A stretch of 39,868 bases of DNA from Candidatus Omnitrophota bacterium (GTDB taxonomy: Bacteria; Omnitrophota; Gorgyraeia; S143-82). The position numbers and the translations under genes were made by a program. The stretch is from the NCBI GenBank assembly GCA_015494585.1, contig WGAY01000016.1, forward strand, positions 1 to 39,868, written 5' to 3'. Within the stretch, counting starts at the first letter, position 1. Each line of letters opens with the position of its first letter. Of the stretch, positions 16,268-23,347 are shown in pieces. The notes under the pieces were generated by a model. That model ran no database searches and had not been told where the DNA came from. It was given only the letters and a program-made list of their open reading frames with translations.

Positions 16268-17002
16268 TCAAGACTGCATAGCAGTTGATCTGATATAAAG
16301 CATTGCCCTGGCAAGGTCAATGTCTGACTGTGTGTCTATGTTTATGCTTTCAAAGCTATCCATTGGTATACCTATAAATGGAAAACCAAATACAGGAAAA
16401 GGGTCTCTAGCTGTATCATAGTAGAACCTATGGGTAATATACATTGACCCATTGAAGTGATAGGCAGGTGGAAGTTCCTGCCTACGCATGGGACGAGGAC
16501 CATCTAAATCCATGTAATAATTCAGGAATCCCCTCTCATCCGGATAAAGGCACCAATAAGGATGGGCATCGCCGGCATAAGAAACCCCGCCTACAGAGAC
16601 AACACCCTGGTTGGAGATTATAGTAGATATCGCCTTGTCTATTAGATTAGCATTCCTAAATGGCGAAGTTGGCTGAAGGTACAAGACATAATCGTATCGT
16701 TTCCCACGGATGTCTTCCATCTCAAAAAGGGCATGCAGGAGTACGGCCAGAGACGAGGTATTATCCTGAGCCAGCTCTTTTGGCCGTATAAATGGTACAT
16801 AGGCCCCATAATCACCCGCCACTCTGGCGATTTCTTCATCCTCTGTAGTAAAGCACATATCTAAATCATAAGAAGAGTTTTGCACCGCCTCTATTGTCCA
16901 GGCAATCAAGGGTTTCCCGCCAAGATCTATAAGATTCTTACCTGGGAGGCCCTTTGAGCCAGCACGAGCAGGAATAATCGCCAGGATATTATACTCTACC
17001 AT
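16268..17002 (-). CDS. CMP-nonulosonate (acylneuraminate-type) cytidylyltransferase
   Basis: It activates a nine-carbon sugar acid (sialic, legionaminic or pseudaminic acid) with CTP for surface glycans. The 244-residue protein starts with the nucleotide-binding IIPARAGSKGLPGKN and contains YLQPTSPFR and the metal-binding end FESINIDTQSDIDLARAM, typical of the NeuA/LegF/PseF family. The exact sugar is unclear and no nonulosonate synthase is in the window. It starts 40 bases after the tRNA-Gly gene on the same strand and may be read from the tRNA promoter. It lies downstream of glycosyltransferase and O-antigen polymerase genes. Confidence 0.88.
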   Translation of the reverse strand: MVEYNILAIIPARAGSKGLPGKNLIDLGGKPLIAWTIEAVQNSSYDLDMCFTTEDEEIARVAGDYGAYVPFIRPKELAQDNTSSLAVLLHALFEMEDIRGKRYDYVLYLQPTSPFRNANLIDKAISTIISNQGVVSVGGVSYAGDAHPYWCLYPDERGFLNYYMDLDGPRPMRRQELPPAYHFNGSMYITHRFYYDTARDPFPVFGFPFIGIPMDSFESINIDTQSDIDLARAMLYIRSTAMQS

Positions 17003-17021
17003 AATACCTATACGCCCCCTT

Positions 17022-17032
17022 TTATGCGAAGT
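17022..17032 (-). other. Isolated copy of the dif XerC half-site
   Basis: ACTTCGCATAA on the minus strand is identical to the XerC arm of the site at 6552-6579. It lies nine bases past the 3' end of tRNA-Gly. No matching XerD arm follows at the proper spacing, so it is not a functional dif as it stands. Confidence 0.4.
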
Positions 17033-17041
17033 AAAACAAAA

Positions 17042-17114
17042 AGCGGGCGACGGGATTCGAACCCGCGACGTCGAGCTTGGGAAGCTCGCATTCTGCCAAC
17101 TGAATTACGCCCGC
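17042..17114 (-). tRNA. tRNA-Gly (anticodon CCC)
   Basis: On the minus strand the 7-bp acceptor GCGGGCG pairs with CGCCCGC, the D arm is ATTC/GAAT, the anticodon stem CGAGC/GCTCG encloses TTCCCAA, and the T arm GCGGG/CCCGT encloses TTCGAAT. The anticodon is CCC, reading GGG glycine codons. The discriminator is T and CCA is not encoded, so it must be added by a CCA-adding enzyme. A TTTTTGTTTT run follows directly. Confidence 0.96.
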
Positions 17115-17133
17115 ATTTAACCAGCTATATTTG

Positions 17134-17161
17134 ATTATATAACTAGATACAGAGACGTCAA
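17134..17161 (-). promoter_or_regulatory. Sigma70-type promoter of tRNA-Gly (and possibly the CMP-sugar synthetase)
   Basis: The -35 TTGACG (17156-17161) and -10 TATAAT (17134-17139) are 16 bases apart, the closest match to consensus in the window. A start about seven bases downstream leaves a tRNA leader of about 13 bases. Confidence 0.82.
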
Positions 17162-17179
17162 GGAAATCATGTGCCTATC

Positions 17180-17953
17180 TTATCCCTTCCGGCGGATATC
17201 AATTATTCGAAAGCTATAATTCTCGGTCATTTTAATACTACCGTCGACGTTATCATATATAACTATCTTTGTAGGCAACATAAGTTCAGGGTCTATATCT
17301 ACCTTTATTCTATAGCAATAGAAATTATTATATCTATCCTTTGGGAATCTTATATCCAAGGTAATTTTATCTTCTGTCTCAGAAAATTCTTCTATATCTA
17401 ACTTCAATCCCAGCTCTTTTACAAGCCCCAATTGATTCGAAAACATGGCAGTAATATAGTCAAAACCCATATCATATATAGGGTGAAGGCTGTTTTTCAT
17501 GGCAAGCTTACTTAGTGGGTGGAGTTTTATCTTGAAAAATCTACGCCATCCAGGCCCAGTTGCAATCAATCTACCATCATCTTTCGAGGCAGGCCACCAG
17601 GCCTGCTGTCCCTTATGACTACTGTCCAACCACTTTAGATGAACTCGCTTGGGCATAGAGTGTATCTCTGCATATATCAGCTCTGGATCGCTATAGACAC
17701 CACCCTTTAATGTCACCTTCTCCATTACAAAGGAATAATATATTAGGCTATCGACTCTTTTTATCATGTCATTCACGATATCATCTAGTCTGTCTTGATA
17801 ATTTAGAGGCTCTTCTACGCATATAGGTGGGCTTGAGACCTCTGCAGAGTGATTCTCAGGCCCCAGGAGGTCTTTTAGCCAGGCCATAATACCAAGCCAT
17901 ATAGAGAACGAAAGAAAGATTGTCAGCTCAAATCCTGAACACTTCTTCCTCAT
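17180..17953 (-). CDS. Membrane-anchored/exported DUF1571-like protein
   Basis: This 257-residue protein has an N-terminal hydrophobic segment (LTIFLSFSIWLGIMAWL, about 10-26) after basic residues, so it is probably exported or anchored. The body 'MEKVTLKGGVY....E.I...IHSMPKRVHLKWL...HKGQQAWWP....DGRLIATG' followed by 'HPIYDMGFDYI' resembles DUF1571, whose fold is thought to be related to the LolA/LolB lipoprotein carriers. I infer an envelope role; there is no known enzyme motif. ATG 17953 overlaps the radical SAM stop by four bases (ATGA), so the two genes are coupled. The assignment is moderate. Confidence 0.55.
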   Translation of the reverse strand: MRKKCSGFELTIFLSFSIWLGIMAWLKDLLGPENHSAEVSSPPICVEEPLNYQDRLDDIVNDMIKRVDSLIYYSFVMEKVTLKGGVYSDPELIYAEIHSMPKRVHLKWLDSSHKGQQAWWPASKDDGRLIATGPGWRRFFKIKLHPLSKLAMKNSLHPIYDMGFDYITAMFSNQLGLVKELGLKLDIEEFSETEDKITLDIRFPKDRYNNFYCYRIKVDIDPELMLPTKIVIYDNVDGSIKMTENYSFRIIDIRRKG

Positions 17954-18927
17954 CGAAAAAACTCCTCTCTTATACGCTCTCCAGCCAGGCTATCCAGGCC
18001 ATATCCTTCCTGCCACCAGCCCTTTTCCAACCCAAGAGAAATCGCCCAGTTCTGGACCCTTTTATACTCCTCTACAGTTATCCTCCTGTTTATTTCCTCA
18101 AATTGTCTAGATCGAAATACGGGCATATACTGGCTCATAAGGGATATAAATACCTCCTTTCCTAAGTTTTCTCTTATCCATGATAGGGTGGAGAAGGATC
18201 CTGATGCATCTTCGGGCAGGACTAGATGACGAATGATAAGTCCTCTAAGGATAACGCCAGTCTTGCTGTCAAAGATATAATCACTCACCTGACGATGCAT
18301 TTCAAGCACTGCCGCCCTGCTGGTCTTGGGGTAATCGGTAACAGAGGAAAGTCTAGATGACCAATAACGGGAAGAATACTTTATATCTGGAAGATAGATA
18401 TCGAAAATTCCTTCCAGAAGTCTTAATACCTCGACTCGTGCATATCCAGAGCTGTTATACACTATCGGTATACTTAATCCATTAGAAACGGCTATATCAA
18501 GGGCAGAGATAATATGGGGAATATAGTGTTCAGGGGTCACTAAGTTGATATTATGAGCACCCATTTTTTGTAGTTCTAGCATCATTTTGGCCAGATCACT
18601 AATACTATAATCTTCCCCTTCACCACACTGAGAGAAATTGTAATTTTGGCAAAAGACACACTTGAGGGGACAATTAGAAAAAAATATTGTTCCTGAACCT
18701 CTAGTACCACTTATAGGAGGCTCTTCCCCCCTATGAAGCATATACCCTGCTATCTTTAATTTATCATCTGAACCACACAGACCTTTCTCCCCTACACTCC
18801 TGTTTGCCCCACACTCTCTAGGGCACAGTCTGCATGGAGAAAAAAGCTGCCACAACTGCTTCGTTATTGACTTCAGCTCACCTATTTTATAAAGGTGAAT
18901 ATAGGATGGCGAGTATTTATTGGCCAC
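17950..18927 (-). CDS. PflA-like radical SAM protein (COG1313 type)
   Basis: The 325-residue protein has a cysteine-rich N-terminus (CRLCPRECGANRSVGEKGLCG, about 32-52) that may hold an auxiliary cluster. The radical SAM motif CPLKCVFC follows, within GSGTIFFSNCPLK and QNYNFSQCGEG. This pattern fits the uncharacterised pyruvate-formate-lyase-activase-like proteins of COG1313. Such proteins start from SAM cleavage by a [4Fe-4S] cluster, but the substrate is unknown; a lone gene without a glycyl radical enzyme nearby argues against a classic activase. The start is GTG 18927 with AAGGA five bases upstream. It overlaps the DUF1571-like gene. Confidence 0.87.
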   Translation of the reverse strand: MANKYSPSYIHLYKIGELKSITKQLWQLFSPCRLCPRECGANRSVGEKGLCGSDDKLKIAGYMLHRGEEPPISGTRGSGTIFFSNCPLKCVFCQNYNFSQCGEGEDYSISDLAKMMLELQKMGAHNINLVTPEHYIPHIISALDIAVSNGLSIPIVYNSSGYARVEVLRLLEGIFDIYLPDIKYSSRYWSSRLSSVTDYPKTSRAAVLEMHRQVSDYIFDSKTGVILRGLIIRHLVLPEDASGSFSTLSWIRENLGKEVFISLMSQYMPVFRSRQFEEINRRITVEEYKRVQNWAISLGLEKGWWQEGYGLDSLAGERIREEFFR

Positions 18928-18953
18928 TGTTTCCTTCTTCCTACTTGAGTATC

Positions 18954-20042
18954 TTATTTTTCAAGTAAATCTATGTATCTGGATATCATCTTATCCAGAG
19001 AAAATATCGACTCAACTCGCTCTCTAGCAAGGCGCCCTATCTCTATCCTGGTATTGACATCACTATAGAGACTCAATAATGCACCTGCCAGGTCCTGAGG
19101 ATTATTGGGATCCACATAGACCCCTGCCCTGCCTAGCACCTCTCTGTTAGGCATTATATCACTGGCTATAATTGGCTTGCCTGAGGCCATATACTCCAGA
19201 AGTGTATTTGACATCCCCTCACTCAAAGATACCTGCAGGCATATATCGCTATCTTTAAGTATATCCTCGACAGATTCAACCTTGCCTTTAAACTCTATCA
19301 CTGCCTCTAGTCCAAACATACGCACTAATTTCATTAATTGATCTCCATAACCCCTGTCTGAGCCTACAAATAAGACCCTTAGATGGTGGATTTTGTCTTT
19401 CAGTATATCCACTGCCCGTATCACCAGATCATGATTTTTTATAGGCGAAAGATTGGCCACGTAGACGACTGTGAATGTACCTTCTTTTTCCTTGCATCCC
19501 AGTCCAGGAGTAAATCTATCCAATTCTACTCCATTTGGAATAACACATAAATTAGAAGTTTTTAAGGCCTGTCTCTTCTTGATATTTTCAGCGACTGACT
19601 TTGAGACTGCGCAGACATAATCCATTCTTGGATTTATGAGCCATCTATATACAAGTCTGTGATACGGCCGCATCCAGAATCCGTCGTCACGACGCATAGA
19701 AATTATCTTTCCATTAAATGAGCCGCGGATAAACATAGCAAGCCATAGGTCAGATCCAAAATGATAGGAAAAAATAGCCCAATAACGCCTCTCTTTGATT
19801 CGTTTTCGCCACAAACAGGCTAACTTCTTTCCCGCTGAAGAGTAGACCCTTTTAATATTTTCCACGAACACCTCTATGCCCTTGCTCTCAAAGAGAAATC
19901 GGTCTTTGCACTCGGATTGTAGCACAAGAATATCTACCTGCCATCCCCTTTCAATCAGGCCTGATGATAACAGGTATATCTGCTTCTCTGCTCCACCCCG
20001 TATATTTTCAAGAAAATCCGTAACGATTAAAAGACGCTTCAT
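18954..20042 (-). CDS. Glycosyltransferase family 4 (GT-B)
   Basis: This is a cytoplasmic or membrane-associated sugar transferase for surface polysaccharide. The protein (362 residues from ATG 20042) starts RLLIVTDFLENIRGGAEKQI, the acceptor-side glycine loop, and has the linker CVIPNGVELDRFTP, VVYVANLSPIKNHDLVIRA and the donor-site SLSEGMSNTLLEYMASGKPI with the E-x7-E pattern. The ORF-track GTG 20051 adds three residues and itself forms part of the likely ribosome-binding sequence GGGTGGGAG. It lies 62 bases downstream of the polymerase/ligase gene, suggesting a small polysaccharide unit. Donor and acceptor cannot be named. Confidence 0.9.
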   Translation of the reverse strand: MKRLLIVTDFLENIRGGAEKQIYLLSSGLIERGWQVDILVLQSECKDRFLFESKGIEVFVENIKRVYSSAGKKLACLWRKRIKERRYWAIFSYHFGSDLWLAMFIRGSFNGKIISMRRDDGFWMRPYHRLVYRWLINPRMDYVCAVSKSVAENIKKRQALKTSNLCVIPNGVELDRFTPGLGCKEKEGTFTVVYVANLSPIKNHDLVIRAVDILKDKIHHLRVLFVGSDRGYGDQLMKLVRMFGLEAVIEFKGKVESVEDILKDSDICLQVSLSEGMSNTLLEYMASGKPIIASDIMPNREVLGRAGVYVDPNNPQDLAGALLSLYSDVNTRIEIGRLARERVESIFSLDKMISRYIDLLEK

Positions 20043-20104
20043 AACTCCCACCCTGAATTATGTCCCTGTCTTTAATTGTCCTTAATTAATACTTCTTCAT
20101 ACCG

Positions 20105-21451
20105 CTATTCTGCGTTTTGTGTCTTTAATTCATAATACATCCTGCTCACGATGCCGGCTGTCACTGCGAAATACATATTTATAGGTAGGTAAGCAAGCCT
20201 GGTACCAAACATATTGCCTAACAGCAGTGCAAAGGCACTACCAATTACCCCAAGGGCAAGTGTCTTTGAAAGTGAATCTCTAGCCTTATGATAGACCTGA
20301 TAAGCGGCAAATATAACTCTCCATATCAGATATAAAAGGGCCAACAAGGCCGGAATACCCATCTCAAGTGCAATATCGTAATACATATTATGCGTATCCC
20401 TGGGAAGCATAAATCCTGAGGCATTATAACCATATCCTATTATCGGTGACATAGCTATCTTCTGGCGGGCTATCCTCCATACCTGTTTTCGTCCCATTAC
20501 ACTAGCATCCTCGTGTTGTATAGAAGAAAATCTCTCTCTTACTGAGACAGGCCATAGTGGATAGGAAAATATAGTAATTAATACCAGAACAGCGAATAAC
20601 CTGCGGTCCTTTATAAAAGACATCACCCCTGCTCCAAAGAAAAAACTAAGATATGCCCCCCTTGAATATGTAAAAAATAGGGCCCTGACTGCTATAATGA
20701 TAAAGAGAACAAGCCCCCACCTTAGCCATCCAATCTGTGTATGCAATATTACAGAAAATACGAACGGCAGGCCCTGGGCAAAATAGGTACCGAGCTCATT
20801 TGCACCTCCGCCTCCTTCAAAGGTCCCCTTTATCCTCATCTTATCCGAGTAATGCCAGGATGATACTGCTGAGTGTTGGACAAATGTTACCCTGGTTTCA
20901 TAGGCCAGTGCTAATACCATAATAACAAACATTGCCTTTATAAAAATGGGCTTCTTAAAGATATTCATAGAGGCCAACATCACAATATAGAACATAATGT
21001 AACGCTTAAAACTATTTAATTCATCTCCCAATAGGTCATACCCAAAGTAACTAGAACCGCGCACATAAGCCAATATGGCAAAAAATAACATTACCAATAT
21101 GGGTAGGTTTATGGGGGATTGCCTTATAATATCCTCTCTTCTAAGGGCAGATCCCAAAAACCAGCCTAGGATTATTAGTGCAAAGAATATATTGGTCAGA
21201 TTTACCCCTGAACCAAAGTTAAATGTCGTAGTCATAAACGGCTCGTGAATAATTAAAGCCGTCCATACGAGCATCGGTATCTCAGGTGCAAATATAGAAG
21301 AGAAAAACAAGGCACTGCCCAGAAATACCGCAAGGGTTATCTTTAGGCCAAAAGAAAACATTAAAAACAACAGGACAAAGGAAAGGATTATCTCAATAAT
21401 TAAAAGCCATCGCCAATCAACAAATATATATTCTCTTTCATCAATAAACAT
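20105..21451 (-). CDS. O-antigen ligase/polymerase-like membrane protein (Wzy_C/WaaL type)
   Basis: This 448-residue inner-membrane protein has about 11-12 hydrophobic segments. The family features are a long periplasmic region in the second half, the motif FTYSRGAYLSFFFGA, then GRKQVW, a GYGYNASG turn and HNMYYDIALEMGIPALLALLYLIW, the Wzy_C signature with its conserved His. Such proteins polymerise O-antigen repeat units or ligate them to lipid A-core; some glycosylate pilins. The ATG at 21451 lacks a strong ribosome-binding site, but an extended -10 promoter lies about 40 bases upstream. It leads the GT4, radical SAM and DUF1571-like genes. Confidence 0.85.
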   Translation of the reverse strand: MFIDEREYIFVDWRWLLIIEIILSFVLLFLMFSFGLKITLAVFLGSALFFSSIFAPEIPMLVWTALIIHEPFMTTTFNFGSGVNLTNIFFALIILGWFLGSALRREDIIRQSPINLPILVMLFFAILAYVRGSSYFGYDLLGDELNSFKRYIMFYIVMLASMNIFKKPIFIKAMFVIMVLALAYETRVTFVQHSAVSSWHYSDKMRIKGTFEGGGGANELGTYFAQGLPFVFSVILHTQIGWLRWGLVLFIIIAVRALFFTYSRGAYLSFFFGAGVMSFIKDRRLFAVLVLITIFSYPLWPVSVRERFSSIQHEDASVMGRKQVWRIARQKIAMSPIIGYGYNASGFMLPRDTHNMYYDIALEMGIPALLALLYLIWRVIFAAYQVYHKARDSLSKTLALGVIGSAFALLLGNMFGTRLAYLPINMYFAVTAGIVSRMYYELKTQNAE

Positions 21452-21488
21452 AATTTATTCTTTATATGCTTGGTTTTTAGTTTTATGC

Positions 21489-21516
21489 ATTATATCATAA
21501 CAGAAACTGATTGTAA
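21489..21516 (-). promoter_or_regulatory. Promoter upstream of the O-antigen polymerase/ligase gene
   Basis: Minus strand TGATATAAT gives a perfect -10 (21489-21494) with TGn extension. TTACAA (21511-21516) lies 16 bases upstream as a partial -35. It sits in the 84-base gap after lipB. The same TGATATAAT string occurs before punA. Confidence 0.5.
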
Positions 21517-21535
21517 TTAGCCTCATCTTAATTCC

Positions 21536-22165
21536 TTAATGAACAAGCAATTGTTGGAGGAACCATTTAGTCAGATAAAATTTGAGATCTTCAGAAGACA
21601 AATTATCCTTGGAAATGTTGTTTATTCCAAGGAATACTCCCTTCTCTCCGCAGGGGTATATCAGTCTATTTATGTCGTTTGGAGTTTGAAGGTTTATTGC
21701 CATGCCGTGGTAAGAACACCACTTCTTTATCCCAATGCCAAAAGATACTACTTTGCCCTTATCATACCATAACCCCCTATTTCGTGAAACCAGGCTAATA
21801 CCCGACAAATCCCTTATCGCAGAGATTGCCGATGTCTCTAACATATCCATAAAACGCTTTATTCCCATGCCATAGTATTTTAAAGACAATATCAGATATA
21901 CCACCAACTGATCTGGATAATGAGCAGTAATACTGCCCCCCCTATCGACCTCTATTACCTCTATACCACAGTTGGAAATAACATCAGCTGACACCTTGAA
22001 TAGCTCAGTCCCTGGATTGCGTCCTACCGTTATAACCGGCAAATGTGAACAAAAGATAAGATACCCCTGTTCAGGGTCATCAATTACCTTTTTCAACAAT
22101 GACTTCTGCTTGTCCCAGGCCGTTCGATAGTTGACAAGCCCCCAATCTAATAATTCAATTTTCAT
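21536..22165 (-). CDS. lipB: Lipoyl(octanoyl) transferase
   Basis: LipB moves octanoyl groups from acyl carrier protein to lipoyl domains of 2-oxoacid dehydrogenases or GcvH. The protein has DWGLVNYRTAWDKQ near the N-terminus, HLPVITVGR, VDRGGSITAHYPDQLVVYLI, the catalytic Lys in GKVVSFGIGIKKW and the acyl-accepting Cys in YPCGEKGVFLG. I choose ATG 22165 (209 residues), which overlaps the upstream stop as ATGA; the ORF-track TTG 22174 adds three residues. lipA is not in the window. Confidence 0.94.
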   Translation of the reverse strand: MKIELLDWGLVNYRTAWDKQKSLLKKVIDDPEQGYLIFCSHLPVITVGRNPGTELFKVSADVISNCGIEVIEVDRGGSITAHYPDQLVVYLILSLKYYGMGIKRFMDMLETSAISAIRDLSGISLVSRNRGLWYDKGKVVSFGIGIKKWCSYHGMAINLQTPNDINRLIYPCGEKGVFLGINNISKDNLSSEDLKFYLTKWFLQQLLVH

Positions 22166-22899
22166 AGTGGACAAAAATCAATGCCTAGGTATCTTTTTAT
22201 CTCCTCAAACACACGCTCAGGGATTGGCTCCTTCTGTATGAGATGGTATTCGTCAACTAGTCTATCCCGTGGAACCAAATTAATATATCCTTTATCGCGA
22301 GCCTCTTTTATCAGCTCAAGGCACCTATCAGAAAACCTAAATCCAAATCTTACTACATAGCGTATCCCGCGCAATATCCTGATAGGATCGTCACAAAAAC
22401 TTCTAGGATGAAGAACATCCAGCACCCCTCTAGAAAGATCATTTTTGCCGCCATGTATATCAATTAATTGACCGAACACATTTTCAGTAGCCTTGAGCAA
22501 TATAGCCATTGCATTTATAGTAAAGTCCCTCCTAAACAGATCATCCTCCAGCCTTGCAGGGGTTATCAAAGGCCGGCTAGCGCAGCTGGGATAGGTCTCT
22601 GTCCTGGCTGTTGCGAAATCCACCCTACCAATATCTGTCCAGACTGAACAGGTACGGAAATATTTATATACTCGCTTTTTGGAAGACGGAAACCAGTGTC
22701 TGACAAAATCTATTGCGTCAGCCTCTAAAACGATGTCGATATCGAAAGAGTCCCTCCCCAAGAGCATATCACGTACACTACCGCCCACCAGGGCAATACG
22801 TATACCTTCCTGCTTGGCATAATTCGCAAGCCTGCCCAGAAATACCTTAATCTTCCTCTCCATAATGGGCATTTTCCCAAGAGATTCGAAAGGCTGCAT
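22162..22899 (-). CDS. Short tRNA nucleotidyltransferase / poly(A) polymerase-type protein (head and neck only)
   Basis: Class II nucleotidyltransferase head domain: LVGGSVRDMLLGRDSFDIDIV holds the two catalytic Asp residues, followed by DFATARTETYP, LEDDLFRRDFTINAMA and the neck motif DDPIRILRGIRYVVRFGF. The whole ORF is 245 residues, whereas CCA-adding enzymes and poly(A) polymerases are usually 380-500. The body/tail RNA-binding domains and any HD domain are missing. ATG 22899 overlaps the cyclodeaminase gene by 53 bases and has no clear ribosome-binding site; ATGs at 22872 and 22863 are alternatives and still keep the head domain. The tRNA in this window lacks an encoded CCA, so such an activity is needed somewhere. 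Confidence 0.82.
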   Translation of the reverse strand: MQPFESLGKMPIMERKIKVFLGRLANYAKQEGIRIALVGGSVRDMLLGRDSFDIDIVLEADAIDFVRHWFPSSKKRVYKYFRTCSVWTDIGRVDFATARTETYPSCASRPLITPARLEDDLFRRDFTINAMAILLKATENVFGQLIDIHGGKNDLSRGVLDVLHPRSFCDDPIRILRGIRYVVRFGFRFSDRCLELIKEARDKGYINLVPRDRLVDEYHLIQKEPIPERVFEEIKRYLGIDFCPL

Positions 22900-23326
22900 C
22901 TATCAGACGTTGGGCAGCTTCGTAGTCCAATTTCATAGACCTGCTGTAAAGATATGACCCTTTAGCGTGTATTTTAAAGGCTTTATGACACAGGTCGCAT
23001 ATATCCTGGGCAACCTGTCTGGACGGTGCAAATCGCTTCTCAGGAGGAGAAGACTTATCCCTCATGCAAGCAACAAAGACCTCTGCATCCTTATTTACCA
23101 TCTCTAGAAACTCATTGGCCAGGTTATCTGCTTCTTTCAATATATCCACTAACTGCCTGCGTACATCCTCGTCCCCGGTTTTATTAAATGTAAATATAAG
23201 CGTCTTTTTAAGGAGGGCAAGCCCCATTGCGGCTACATAAGCCGCAACACTGCCTCCCCCGGGAGCAGGAGAATCTGAAGAAACATCCGCAAGAAAATCC
23301 CTCAATGACTTATCTATAAAGTCCAT
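22847..23326 (-). CDS. Cyclodeaminase/cyclohydrolase family protein (FTCD C-domain type), short
   Basis: The signature SPAPGGGSVAAYVAAMG (about 19-35) identifies the formiminotetrahydrofolate cyclodeaminase/methenyl-THF cyclohydrolase family (PF04961), which acts on one-carbon folates. A helical region with NKDAEVFVACM follows. At 159 residues it is shorter than the usual 190-210, with the penultimate helix region reduced. Activity is therefore not assured. ATG 23326 has AAGGGGG upstream. The 3' end overlaps the nucleotidyltransferase gene. FolK elsewhere in the window shows the cell makes folate. Confidence 0.82.
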   Translation of the reverse strand: MDFIDKSLRDFLADVSSDSPAPGGGSVAAYVAAMGLALLKKTLIFTFNKTGDEDVRRQLVDILKEADNLANEFLEMVNKDAEVFVACMRDKSSPPEKRFAPSRQVAQDICDLCHKAFKIHAKGSYLYSRSMKLDYEAAQRLIDAAFRISWENAHYGEED

Positions 23327-23347
23327 ACCAATCCCCCTTAAATCTAG

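Noticed and set aside
20043-20104. Repeated GGACA/ATTAA words between the GT4 and polymerase genes
   Set aside because: The repeats are short and imperfect; no second copy in the window supports a repeat family.
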